The notes under the pieces are model-generated. The model had not been told where the DNA came from, did no database searches, and saw only the letters and a list, made by a program, of their open reading frames with translations. The position numbers were made by a program, and so were the translations under genes. A DNA stretch of 64,000 bases from Oscillospiraceae bacterium Zagget12 (GTDB lineage: Bacteria; Bacillota; Clostridia; UBA1381): the NCBI GenBank assembly GCA_001941225.1, contig MSHM01000009.1:1-64000 (forward strand), written 5' to 3'. Shown in pieces: positions 9,389-17,543 of this stretch; within the stretch, counting starts at the first letter, position 1; every line of letters starts with the position of its first letter.

Positions 9389-9436
9389 ATACCCGCTATG
9401 GTTTTTAATCAATACCATAGCGGGTATTTTTTATTT
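9389..9436 (+). terminator. terminator after the RyR gene
   Basis: A perfect 14-bp stem (ATACCCGCTATGGT at 9389-9402 pairs with 9414-9427), an 11-nt loop and a following T-rich tract form a textbook rho-independent terminator. Confidence 0.93.
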
Positions 9437-9536
9437 TTTTTCTCCAAATTTAGCCACCCTTTTAAGGTTTTCAAAAAACCCGTGTTATCATAATTAAAGA
9501 GGATTAAAGAAAAAATTTCAAGGAGAAGGTATTACG

Positions 9537-9923
9537 ATGATGAAAATAATGGTTAATAAGAAGTGCAAGCAATACAATAAGGCTGATAAGGCTACGAAGA
9601 AATCGATACAGGCGAATATTAGAAGGCTGTCGGAAAAGCTTTTTCTGGCTGACAAGGACGTAAACAACATATATAACAACGACAGTATTATATATGATCG
9701 GATAAATTCCGAAATTTTCGTTTACAAATGTCACGGCATCAATAATACTCAACTCAGGATTGTTTACGGTATGAAAAGGGTTGATAAGGATATTGTAATA
9801 TATCTGATTGATTTTGTAAATAAAAAGAGCAACGATAAGGCATATGTAAACTCTTTAAATATGAAATTTAAAAATATAAGTATTGCCGACTTGTCGTTTT
9901 GCGATATAGACGGCAGGGAATAA
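9537..9923 (+). CDS. small basic protein with RelE/HigB-like C-terminus
   Basis: 128 aa; CAAGGAGA precedes two adjacent ATG codons. Lysine-rich N-terminal half (KKCKQYNKADKATKK), then a segment IFVYKCHGINNTQLRIVYGM and VIYLIDFVNKKSND whose strand pattern, with 'lRivyg' and 'Kks.d' positions, looks like the RelE/ParE-type toxin fold. No antitoxin-like gene is adjacent, so a free-standing toxin is doubtful; an accessory role in the ATPase locus that follows 29 nt downstream is as likely. The family call is tentative. Confidence 0.6.
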   Translation: MMKIMVNKKCKQYNKADKATKKSIQANIRRLSEKLFLADKDVNNIYNNDSIIYDRINSEIFVYKCHGINNTQLRIVYGMKRVDKDIVIYLIDFVNKKSNDKAYVNSLNMKFKNISIADLSFCDIDGRE

Positions 9924-9952
9924 TATACAATTTAAAAAAGGAGGATATACCA

Positions 9953-10793
9953 ATGAGCTGTTACAGAGAGATAATGAGCAACAAAAACCTACCCTCGCAA
10001 TTCAAGCAATATGTATCCGTATGCGACTTGATGAAAAGCAAAAGCGTTCATCAAGGAATGTCTATGGAGCAAATTGTACCCGACTTGCTTTTGTTTTCGG
10101 AGCGTAAAGCGGAATATATTATCAATTCTTTTTGTCAGTATCTGACTGAGGAGGGATTTGATTTTATAGGCGAGAATCAAATTCTTAAGATTAAACTTCC
10201 GAAAATAAACGCTGAGAATAATACAAATATTTACAATAGAATTAACGATATGTTTATTCTTTCAAACAGTTTCAGAGGGGCGTTTAAAGGAATAGTTTGC
10301 ATTTATATCGACAACACAAACAATTTTAATTACGCTTTTACAGATGCGATGCAGTATATTAAAAGCAAGAGTGAGGGCTGCCTCAGGGTTATTGTTGTAA
10401 ACGATATGAAAGAGTATAAAAGAAGAGAGCTGGAAAAGGCTTTGTCTATGGCGTCATATAGGATATACACGGTTAAAAGCGACAGCCTATCGGCGGAAAA
10501 GGCGTGTATTTTCCTCGGCGTAAAGCTTGAAAAATACGGATTCAACCTCGATTCAAGCGCAAAAAATGCTCTTGGCATAATGGTAAATCAGCTTATAGAT
10601 TCTCACAAGCTGAAGAGCTTGTATGACGTGGACGAATATTTGAGCAATGACATTTTGTTCTTCCTGCTCGGAAATTCCGTAAATACCACAGTCACGGAGG
10701 ATATGATTAATCATTATTTTCAGCAGTGCATACTCTACGGAAAAAAAAGAAGAAACTCATCACATCGGTTTTATAGGTACAAGGGAGGAATAA
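9953..10793 (+). CDS. AAA-lid-like protein before the VirD4-like ATPase (frame disturbed at 3' end)
   Basis: Starts at ATG 9953 behind AAGGAGGAT. As written the frame runs on without stop into the next gene (to 10993), but an A8 run at 10741-10748 probably carries one base too many: with seven A's the gene ends ...GTREE at a TAA (10791-10793) inside the next gene's AAGGGAGGAA ribosome site, giving a 279-aa protein and a normal operon junction. The sequence has a Rossmann-like stretch (GIVCIYIDNTNNF, CLRVIVVNDM) and a C-terminal part (FNLDSSAKNALGIMV, TVTEDMINHYF) like an AAA+ lid, but no Walker A is seen. Function not recognised. Confidence 0.6.
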
Positions 10794-10795
10794 AT

Positions 10796-12357
10796 ATGTT
10801 TGAACAATTCGGAGACAGATTCGCCGCGGCGGAGGAAGTAAAGCAAGCGGGCGTTAAGGTAAACCTTAATGATGAAATATCGGCGGCGGGACTGCCGCTG
10901 ATGAGCGACGCGGAAAATGTTTGGGTGGACAACTCGGACAGCCATAGCCTTATTATCGGCGGCAGCGGAAGTAAAAAAAAAACAGACTGCTGATTTTCCT
11001 GACGATATATTTGCTTGCGAAAAACGGCGAAAATATATGCGCGTATGATCCCAAAGGGGAGAATTTGGCACGCACCGGCGCGTATTTAAAAGAACTCGGC
11101 TATTATATTATAACTCTTGATTTCCGCAATGTAGGCAAAAGGGGAGATTTCTGGAATCCTTTATGGCTTGCGTATAAGAAGTATAAAAGCGGAGATGTTG
11201 ACAAAGCTCAGGAAATGTTCACGGATTTTATTAATGTACTTGCCGAGCCGCAGCGTAAAAACACAAAAGACATCTTTTGGCCCGAAAGCGCCGCGTCCTT
11301 GGCGGCGGGCATTATCCTGTTATTGGCGGAGTGCGCCAAACCGGACGAAATGAATATAGCGAGCTTTGCGAGATTATGCTGCCAGGATAATATGGACAGA
11401 CTGGAATATTTGACAGACCAAATCCCCGAGGACAGCGTTGCGGGTATGAATTTAAAGGGAATAAAAACCTCTCCCGAAAAAACAAAGCAGTCAATATACA
11501 TATCCTTGTTCAGTATGATTTCAATATTTTTAAATCAGCAGAATCTCGTAAACGCGTTATCGGATTCGACGTTTGATATGGAGGATATTCCAAAGAGAAA
11601 AACGGCAGTGTATATAATAACGCCGGACGAGCGTACAACATATAATTTTGCGGTGTCGCTTTTTGTCAAACAGTTATATGATATTTTGATTTCCGCCGCT
11701 CAGGAGAGCCCATCGCTGCAGCTTGAAAGACGTATGAATTTCATTCTCGATGAATTCTGCAATATTCCCAAAATCAATGATTTTCCGACAATGATAAGCG
11801 CAGCGAGAAGTAGAAACATCAGATTTTTCCTTGTTACGCAGGGCTTAAGGCAGTTATATTCAAAGTACGGCGAGGAGGAATCGCAGACGATTATAGGTAA
11901 TTGCTCGAATCTTGTATACCTTTACAGCAGAAAACTTCCGCTGTTAAAAATGATAAGCGAATTATGCGGCGAGCGATATTTGTCGGACGGACGCACACGC
12001 CCGCTTATGACCACCTCGCAGCTCCAGCGACTGGACAAGCAAAAAGGCGAGGTCCTCATATTTTCCGGCAGATTGTATCCTTACGTCACACAGCTGCCGG
12101 ATATTGACGAATATGAGATGTTTAAAAATTATCCCGAGATGAAATCGCCGTCCTCTCAGGCAAAAGAGGCTAAGATACTATCCTTGAAAAAGCTTATTGA
12201 AGAAATAGAATGTGGTATACGACCGGTGCCGTTTACAAAACAGGAGGAATCATATGTTGATAAAATTAAATCGAAAAGCGGAAACAGTAAAATGTACGAC
12301 AATCTCCAAGACGAGCTCGAAAGAAGATTTGACGAATTATTTGGCGGCGATTGCTGA
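10796..12357 (+). pseudogene. VirD4/TraG-type coupling-protein ATPase, frameshifted in the P-loop
   Basis: ATG at 10796 follows AAGGGAGGAATAA. The first part (MFEQFGDRFAAAE...SLIIGGSGS) reaches the Walker A loop and is thrown out of frame at an A10 run (10973-10982); the rest continues in the next frame as LLIFLTIYLLAKNGENICAYDPKGE, with Walker B FILDEFCNIPKI, sensor VTQGLRQL, TIIGNCSN and C-terminal RRFDELFGG, all typical of soluble TraG/VirD4 (TraD_C/AAA_10) ATPases. No transmembrane N-terminus, relaxase or type IV secretion gene is nearby, so it is an orphan. Even with the frame restored the loop reads GGSGSKK(K)N, missing the usual GKT. Could be sequencing error, decay, or slippage; homology is certain, intactness is not. 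Confidence 0.85.
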
Positions 12358-13756
12358 TAAGATTACGTTTGATATATATTATATAAAGCTCTGCAATACG
12401 GACGAGCCTGTAATAAGGACAAAGACCTATTTGCTTAATCAGCCGTTTGGCAAAATTATAAATTTGACATATATAAGCATCGCCGATATGCGAGATCTGC
12501 CGTTTAAATTAAAAAATCAATATCTTTCACACCTCAACCAAGATACCACATACATTATTTATGATATTGCTTTATGTGAAAGCGGCGGCGAAGAAAGAAC
12601 GCATTTCAAAACCACGGACTTTCTGCTGGGCGACACCAAGAGGATAAAGGTGACGGAGGAATTTTTCGGAGAGCATATTTTCTTTGTGGTAAACAGGGAG
12701 GTAAAGCAATACGTCAAAACTCCGTACAACGGACGAGTGCAGAATTATATTCGTGAGGTAAACAGCCGTTACAGATACCGCCGTATCTGGAGGGTGGTTG
12801 CCGCGTATATGGAATATCGGCATAGTCTGCTGTTCGCCGATTGCGAAAGCCTGACAAATAAGGATAAGCGCAAGGTATTAATAGGCGCCTTGTGCGGCGA
12901 TGGGCAGGCGCAGTATGAGTATGGACGTCAATTTGAAACCGCGAATAATATTTTATATTTTTTATGGATGAAAGAGGCTATGAAAAACGGCTGCAAAAAG
13001 GCTTATTATATGAATTGCAGAACCATAACACACTCGGATTTTGACGTGCGTACAATAAACAGATATTATGAGGAAATGCTTGAATACGGATTTCCCGATG
13101 CCGCGCGAAAGTTGTATGAATATGAAATCAAAAAAGAGAATCCAAACGCGGAGAAAATCAAAGAATACACGGAAAAGGGATTCGCCGTCGGAGGACTTAT
13201 GGATTGTTACAGATACGCAATGGTACGCTCCTTTATATTGGGAAGATTCGATTCGATTTTTAATCACGAAGAGGCGCTGAAGGGCTTTGAAAAATTTTTT
13301 GAATTGTATGATAAAACAGCCGATTCAAACTACGATAAAAGTCTTTTAAGCTCCGTAATATTCAAGATGTATTATGCGTATGCGTGCGAATTGGATTTCG
13401 GCGGAGAGGACGCGCTTGATTATATGAAATCATTCAAATATTATAAAAAGGCGTTGAAAGACTCCGAAATGCTTGATGAATATATTTTGGATATAGGAAA
13501 GCAATTTTGCGAGGGAAAATATTTCAAGCCGAATATTGAGCACGGCATTAAATTGATTGGTATGCTTGCGGAAAAGAACAGCACCTCGGCGCAGGAGTAT
13601 ATTGCCGCGTTGGGGAATACATTAATGAAAAATCGACGATATTCGGCGGCTGAAAAATGCTATAAAATATGCTGCGGCTTTGACCGCCGATATTGCGATA
13701 AATATATAATAGCTAAGATGTACAGAGAGCTTGAGGAAAGGGGTAATTTAAAATGA
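12254..13756 (+). CDS. Sel1-like repeat protein of the ATPase locus
   Basis: 500 aa from ATG 12254, which has a strong CAGGAGGAAT site; it therefore overlaps the ATPase C-terminus by 104 nt in another frame. The N-terminal ~200 residues (MLIKLNRKAETVK, FDIYYIKLCNTDEP, ERTHFKTTDFLLGDTKR) are not recognised. From about residue 225 helical repeats resembling Sel1/TPR units appear (GDGQAQYEYGRQFE, FPDAARKLYEYE, KSFKYYKKALKD, ENIYS-like spacing), suited to protein-protein contact. It is followed by the HD gene with a 4-nt ATGA overlap. Likely a scaffold or sensor partner of the ATPase; that is inference from context. Confidence 0.7.
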   Translation: MLIKLNRKAETVKCTTISKTSSKEDLTNYLAAIADKITFDIYYIKLCNTDEPVIRTKTYLLNQPFGKIINLTYISIADMRDLPFKLKNQYLSHLNQDTTYIIYDIALCESGGEERTHFKTTDFLLGDTKRIKVTEEFFGEHIFFVVNREVKQYVKTPYNGRVQNYIREVNSRYRYRRIWRVVAAYMEYRHSLLFADCESLTNKDKRKVLIGALCGDGQAQYEYGRQFETANNILYFLWMKEAMKNGCKKAYYMNCRTITHSDFDVRTINRYYEEMLEYGFPDAARKLYEYEIKKENPNAEKIKEYTEKGFAVGGLMDCYRYAMVRSFILGRFDSIFNHEEALKGFEKFFELYDKTADSNYDKSLLSSVIFKMYYAYACELDFGGEDALDYMKSFKYYKKALKDSEMLDEYILDIGKQFCEGKYFKPNIEHGIKLIGMLAEKNSTSAQEYIAALGNTLMKNRRYSAAEKCYKICCGFDRRYCDKYIIAKMYRELEERGNLK

Positions 13757-14337
13757 TAAACAAAGCGATTATGTTTGCGGCGGATAAGGAGAAAAATAAT
13801 TTCGGTAAGTATTCCGGTTATCCTCGTATTATGCACACGATCAGAGTGGCTGACATTATATCTAAAATGACAGATGACGAAAATGTCATTGCCGCGGCAA
13901 TCTTATACAGCATTATGGAGGACTGCCGCATAGGATTAGATGAGGTGAAGGAGGAATTTGGCGATAGAATAACAAATTTAGTCGTTTTTGAGGACTTTTC
14001 AAAGGTATGGTCGGAACGTAAAGATGATGTGATTGATTTTTTATGCAATGATGCGAATGAGGCGCAGAAAAAAATCGTTTTCGCAAACGAGTTTGATAAT
14101 ATCAGAGAATTATATAAGAATTACGATAAAATCGGAGAGCAGATATGGGAAAGGTATGTTCCTAAAAATCAAGCGGAGAAATGTTATTTGGGTTTTATTG
14201 CCGCGTTTTCGGGATTGGAGGAATATGATGAGTATCATAAGTATGAGCAGCTTGTCTATGATGTGTTTGAAGAGGACTCGTTGTGGAAAAGAGTGAAGAG
14301 GTTTTTTGATGAAATCGAAGAGTCCTGGGAAATATAA
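13753..14337 (+). CDS. RelA/SpoT-type HD-domain protein with degenerate active site
   Basis: 194 aa, overlapping the Sel1 gene by 4 nt (ATGA). The layout matches small Clostridial HD hydrolases related to the (p)ppGpp hydrolase domain: INKAIMFAADKE, SGYPRIMHTIRVA, ENVIAAAILYSIMEDC, EFGDRITNLV, SERKDDVIDFL, NIRELYKNYDKIGEQIWERY. In those enzymes the metal-binding HD pair sits in 'LLHDxxED', but here it is LYSIMED, and 'aDKlsN' has become ANEFDN. The first histidine (MHT) remains. The loss of the HD pair suggests no hydrolysis and perhaps a binding or regulatory role. Terminal gene of the locus. Confidence 0.82.
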   Translation: MINKAIMFAADKEKNNFGKYSGYPRIMHTIRVADIISKMTDDENVIAAAILYSIMEDCRIGLDEVKEEFGDRITNLVVFEDFSKVWSERKDDVIDFLCNDANEAQKKIVFANEFDNIRELYKNYDKIGEQIWERYVPKNQAEKCYLGFIAAFSGLEEYDEYHKYEQLVYDVFEEDSLWKRVKRFFDEIEESWEI

Positions 14338-14353
14338 TTAAATTAAGATGCCC

Positions 14354-14392
14354 GCATAGCCGTAAACTCGCAAGGCGAGTTTACGGCTACGC
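14354..14392. terminator. perfect inverted repeat after the HD gene
   Basis: TAGCCGTAAACTCGC (14357-14371) and its exact complement (14375-14389) form a 15-bp stem with a 3-nt AAG loop, extended by GC pairs outside one mismatch. No T-run follows, so it may act as a weak terminator or mRNA-end stabiliser. Confidence 0.65.
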
Positions 14393-14520
14393 TGTATAAA
14401 GCACTGTATGCAACATAACATAATTGATGTATGTAGTAAAACAACTAAAAAAGGTGTAACCGGCGGGTTCATAATAGGCTCTGATTGCCGTTAGACCGGC
14501 TCAGCTACACTCTATAAAAA
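14393..14520. other. non-coding gap with one possible minus-strand hairpin
   Basis: No gene seen. At 14447-14513 the minus strand can fold with GTGTA and GCCGG segments pairing at both ends and then runs into TTTTTT, which looks like a terminator-type hairpin, but no minus-strand gene ends here apart from possible read-through from tRNA-Lys. Confidence 0.35.
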
Positions 14521-14921
14521 GTATATACAATTATGAGGGAAATGTCAAATATTTCGCGAAAGAAAATTCCGAAAACTACGGTCGGAACAACAAGCTTTAT
14601 GTTAGCGTCACATTAGGCAAAATAAAATCAGAAGATACGGTCGTCGCGCAGTCCGCCGACCAAATGAATGGGCAGCAGAGTAGTGCTCGCGTATCTTCTG
14701 ATACTGTAAGTATACCAGAACTATTAAAGAAAGTCAACCCCGAATACGGAACCTTTTTCAAATATATTCCACCGGAGCTGCTGAACGATAAACAGAACGC
14801 ATCAAAGTATATTGCGGTTAAGGACGAGGATTGGCGTTTAAAGGCAAATAAGTGCTTTTTGCAATCGTTTTATAGTCAAATTATAGTCAAACCCCAAAAA
14901 AGAAAAAGTTTCAAGAAAAAC
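14478..14921 (+). pseudogene. remnant of an unrecognised gene at the island edge
   Basis: A frame open from 14478 with no plausible early start reads YEGNVKYFAKENSENYG, LYVSVTLGKIKSEDTV, VSIPELLKKVNPEYGTFF and IPPELLNDKQ, with natural-looking composition, then degenerates into KPQKRKSFKKNKN and runs antisense across the tRNA terminator and tRNA. An internal ATG at 14664 has no ribosome binding site. I read it as the 3' part of a decayed gene, left next to tRNA-Lys, a common insertion boundary. The family is not recognised. Confidence 0.5.
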
Positions 14922-14957
14922 AAAAACGGCTCAAACCCAGTGTTTAAGCCGTTTTTT
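14922..14957 (-). terminator. terminator of tRNA-Lys
   Basis: ACGGCT-C-AAAC pairs with GTTT-A-AGCCGT around a CCAGT loop, with A-rich and T-rich flanks on both sides, so it works in either direction; on the minus strand it directly follows the tRNA 3' end. Confidence 0.85.
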
Positions 14958-14959
14958 GG

Positions 14960-15035
14960 TGGTACGCCATCGGGGGCTCGAACCCCGGACACCCTGATTA
15001 AGAGTCAGGCGCTCTACCAACTGAGCTAATAGCGC
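14960..15035 (-). tRNA. tRNA-Lys(CTT)
   Basis: Minus strand, 76 nt with encoded CCA. It begins GCGCTATTAGCTCAG (D-arm TTAGCTCAGTTGGTAGAGC), has the anticodon stem CCTGA/TCAGG around loop CTCTTAA (anticodon CTT, lysine) and the T-arm GGGGTTCGAGCCCC. The acceptor stem has two G-U pairs but is otherwise complete. It lies at the boundary between the accessory island and core genes. Confidence 0.97.
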
Positions 15036-15063
15036 ATATTATTTTGTTTCAACAACGAATAAT

Positions 15064-15092
15064 ATGATACCATATAAAAACGAGTTTGTCAA
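15064..15092 (-). promoter_or_regulatory. promoter of tRNA-Lys
   Basis: On the minus strand TTGACA (15092-15087), a 17-nt spacer and TATCAT (15069-15064) lie about 29 nt before the tRNA 5' end. Confidence 0.8.
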
Positions 15093-15134
15093 CACTTTTT
15101 TTCAAAAAAATTAAATTTTAAATTAATAATCGGG

Positions 15135-15164
15135 TTGACAAAAATACACTGTTTGATATATCAT
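15135..15164 (+). promoter_or_regulatory. promoter of the small protein/YdcF-like unit
   Basis: TTGACA (15135-15140) and TATCAT (15159-15164) with 18-nt spacing, about 27 nt before the ATG at 15192; divergent from the tRNA promoter. Confidence 0.65.
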
Positions 15165-15191
15165 ATATATAATAAATTACGGAGGTAAATT

Positions 15192-15368
15192 ATGGAGCCT
15201 AAGGATTATGTAGTTTCCGAAATAGAGAGTGAATATGCCTATCTCAGGCGGACGGATATTGAGTGCGGTACGGAGCTGTATATAGCGATGGCTCTGCTGC
15301 CTCCGGGAACGGATATAGGGACAAAGCTGCATTATGAATGTATGCAATACACAATAATCGAGGAGTGA
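15192..15368 (+). CDS. 58-aa conserved-looking small protein
   Basis: ATG at 15192 behind ACGGAGGTAA, ending at TGA 15366-15368. It begins MEPKDYVVSEIESEYAYL and contains TDIECGTELYIAMALLPP and LHYECMQYTIIEE; acidic, with no membrane segment. The strong ribosome site, the promoter and the 10-nt gap to the YdcF-like gene support it as a real gene. Not recognised; such short proteins, with a cysteine in 'DIECG' and 'YECM', could bind metal or a partner, which is a guess. Confidence 0.75.
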   Translation: MEPKDYVVSEIESEYAYLRRTDIECGTELYIAMALLPPGTDIGTKLHYECMQYTIIEE

Positions 15369-15378
15369 GGTCAACCGA

Positions 15379-16104
15379 ATGAGAGTTATACTGTTTTTAA
15401 TCGGTCTTTTGTTTTCCGCCGACGGCTTATATTACGCCATGGTAAATTCAATGGGAGCCGGTGAGGCGATTATAGTAGCGATAGGAATTATATTTATTCT
15501 ATGGAGCTCGTTTTATGATGCCTTTAAGGAAAAGGGCTTTCTTAAATTTTTAAAGGGATTGTTTATTTTCGGAATGAGCGCGCTTGTTTTATATTCCTGC
15601 TTTATATGCGGGTTTGGAATAATGGACAACTCAACGTATGATGAGGAATATGTAGTCGTGCTCGGAGCCGGACTGAACGGTAGCGAGCCGTCCCTTGTGC
15701 TGCGGGAACGATTGGAAAAGACCGTGGAATATCTGAGCAAAAACGACTATGCAACGGTGATTGTGAGCGGCGGACAGGGCAAGGGTGAAACGATTTCCGA
15801 GGCTTTGGCAATGCAAAATTACCTCGTGAGCCGCGGAATAAGCGACGACAGGATAATATTGGAAACGGAATCCGCAAGCACATATGAAAATTTTGAATTT
15901 TCAAAGCCCGTGCTGGACGGCGGCGTAGTATTTATCACAAGCGAATTTCATATTGCGCGCTCGATTCTGATGGCAAAATTAAACGGCATAGACGCCGCTC
16001 ATATAAGCGCGTCCACGCCGATAACGCTGCTGCCGGTATCCTGCGCACGCGAGGCGGCGGCTCAGATAGCGTCTATACGCTACTATATTCGTTCCGATGC
16101 CTGA
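15379..16104 (+). CDS. YdcF/SanA-like DUF218 membrane protein
   Basis: 241 aa. Hydrophobic N-terminus with about three membrane segments (to ~residue 80), then the DUF218 domain: EYVVVLGAGLNGSEPSLVL, RLEKTVEYL, VIVSGGQGKGE, SEALAMQNYL, ILETESASTYENF, VVFITSEFHIARS. This family (YdcF, SanA, ElyC) acts in envelope metabolism, with lipid-linked precursors suggested for some members; the substrate here is unknown. It follows the 58-aa gene by 10 nt and overlaps the convergent queH by 22 nt at their 3' ends. The final LPVSC...SIRYYIRSDA keeps the family length. Confidence 0.9.
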   Translation: MRVILFLIGLLFSADGLYYAMVNSMGAGEAIIVAIGIIFILWSSFYDAFKEKGFLKFLKGLFIFGMSALVLYSCFICGFGIMDNSTYDEEYVVVLGAGLNGSEPSLVLRERLEKTVEYLSKNDYATVIVSGGQGKGETISEALAMQNYLVSRGISDDRIILETESASTYENFEFSKPVLDGGVVFITSEFHIARSILMAKLNGIDAAHISASTPITLLPVSCAREAAAQIASIRYYIRSDA

Positions 16105-16706
16105 GCCTTTGAGTATATGCAGCCGCAGTAATTCTGCCTGTACAGTCCGTATATTTCGGAAAGCTCGCAGGAACGCTTATATCCGTTTCTTTTCTTGAAA
16201 TCCGAGAAAAGATAGCGAATTCCGTATTTTTCACTCAGCTCTTTACCGATTTCGTTAAGCATCTGCGCGTTTTTATGCGGACTTATGGAGAGAGTCGTGG
16301 TAAAATAATCAAAGCCGCCGCTTAAGGCGGCTTTTGCTGTTTCCTCAAGGCGAAGTCTGTAGCATTTAAAGCACCGTTCGCCGCCCTCTTTGAGATGCTC
16401 AAGCCCCTTTGCTGTTTCATAAAAGCGCTCACAGTCATATTTTCCCTCGACAAAGCGAACCGGACGCTTTAGCGGCATTTCATCTATAAGGCGGCGCATT
16501 TCGTCCACGCGCTTGACAAATTCACTCTCCGGCGATATATTTGGATTATAGTAAAGGATTGTTATGTCAAAGTATTCCGAGAGGTACTCAAGCACATAGC
16601 TTGAGCAGGGCGCGCAGCAGGCGTGCAGCAGAAGTGACGGAATTTTGCCGTTTTTCTGTATTTCGTCTATGGTTTTGTTAAGTATTATCTGGTAATTTTC
16701 TTTCAT
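16083..16706 (-). CDS. queH: epoxyqueuosine reductase QueH
   Basis: 207 aa from the ATG at 16706, which has CGGGAGAAA upstream; the longer frame has no site. LLHACCAPCSSYVLEYL near the N-terminus, YNPNISPESEF, RFVEGKYDCERFYE, CFKCYRLRLEETA, TTLSISPHKN and the ending QNYCGCIYS are characteristic of QueH (DUF208), with the conserved cysteine pairs for the Fe-S cluster and metal. It performs the last step of queuosine synthesis in tRNA wobble position 34, in the cytoplasm, replacing QueG. No other queuosine gene is in the window. Confidence 0.95.
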   Translation of the reverse strand: MKENYQIILNKTIDEIQKNGKIPSLLLHACCAPCSSYVLEYLSEYFDITILYYNPNISPESEFVKRVDEMRRLIDEMPLKRPVRFVEGKYDCERFYETAKGLEHLKEGGERCFKCYRLRLEETAKAALSGGFDYFTTTLSISPHKNAQMLNEIGKELSEKYGIRYLFSDFKKRNGYKRSCELSEIYGLYRQNYCGCIYSKAQASERI

Positions 16707-16792
16707 ATATTTTCTCCCGAATTTTGCTTGCAATAAAAACGGAATTCAGCGCGGAATGGTATATCTATACCTATAGCCGCGCCGCCGAAGTG

Positions 16793-17413
16793 TTATCTTA
16801 TGAAATTGGTTTTAATTTTCGGTTCCTGTTCGGGAATGGTTATACCCGCCTTTTTACCCGCATCTATGCACTTTAGGAGCCATGCCATATTGTTGCCGAG
16901 GGTACGCATTGTTTGCAGACCCTCAAGGTCTTGACAGACATCCTCCGGAGTTGAGCCGTGTACCTGGTTCCAATATTGAGAGGATACAACGGGCATACTG
17001 TTTATCGTGAAGTATTTATTAAGCTGGTCGAATGCCGCGCTTGCTCCGCCGCGTCGGCAGCTCACCACGGACGCGCCGGGCTTGCCTCTCATCTTTCCTC
17101 CCGCGGAATAGAACAATCTGTCCATAAACGATGTAAGCGCGCCCGATGCCGCCGCGTAATGCACGGGTGACCCGAATATAAATCCGTCCGCGCCGTCTGC
17201 TTTTCCGGCAAGCTTGTTTACCGAATCGTCAAATACGCATTTGCCCGCTTTGGCGCAGCCTCCGCAGCCGGTGCAGCCCGCTATGGCGCCGCAGCCTATC
17301 CAAAATATTTCGGTATCGATACCGTTCGCGTTAAGCGCTTTTTGCGCCTCGCAAAGCGCCGTGTATGTACAGCCCTTTTCACGCGGACTTCCGTTTACAA
17401 GAATTACTTTCAT
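16793..17413 (-). CDS. flavodoxin-like NAD(P)H-dependent FMN reductase / iron-sulfur flavoprotein
   Basis: 206 aa from MKVILVNGSPREKGCT, start chosen for the AGGGAGA site at the usual distance. NGSPR is the FMN phosphate loop of the flavodoxin-like fold. A cysteine cluster CTGCGGCAKAGKC lies after the second strand, as in iron-sulfur flavoproteins, and GSPVHYAAASGAL and MRGKPGASVVSCRRGG continue the fold. It likely passes electrons from NAD(P)H or ferredoxin to an unknown acceptor. It lies behind queH in the same direction, 86 nt upstream of queH's start, so co-transcription is possible. Confidence 0.88.
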   Translation of the reverse strand: MKVILVNGSPREKGCTYTALCEAQKALNANGIDTEIFWIGCGAIAGCTGCGGCAKAGKCVFDDSVNKLAGKADGADGFIFGSPVHYAAASGALTSFMDRLFYSAGGKMRGKPGASVVSCRRGGASAAFDQLNKYFTINSMPVVSSQYWNQVHGSTPEDVCQDLEGLQTMRTLGNNMAWLLKCIDAGKKAGITIPEQEPKIKTNFIR

Positions 17414-17504
17414 TTTAATTTCTCCCTTCATTGTTTTATCATATGACAAAATATATTTCTCTATTACATTTTACCACTTTTCTTATGAATTGTCCATACA
17501 AAAA

Positions 17505-17535
17505 GGCTTGCGGCGTTTTTTTGCCGCAAGCCCTG
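17505..17535 (-). terminator. terminator after pnp
   Basis: GCTTGCGGC and GCCGCAAGC flank a TTTTTT-containing loop on the minus strand, followed by T-rich sequence; it sits just past the pnp stop. Confidence 0.7.
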
Positions 17536-17543
17536 CATACATA

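Noticed and set aside
9537-9923. A complete toxin-antitoxin pair
   Set aside because: No antitoxin-like DNA-binding gene is adjacent; only a RelE-like pattern in one protein.
10796-12357. An integrative conjugative element
   Set aside because: Apart from the coupling-type ATPase there is no relaxase, secretion ATPase, integrase or primase in the window.
14664-15029. 121-codon frame from ATG 14664
   Set aside because: Its C-terminal part is translated from the antisense of tRNA-Lys and its terminator, and no ribosome site precedes it; only the earlier part resembles a gene remnant.
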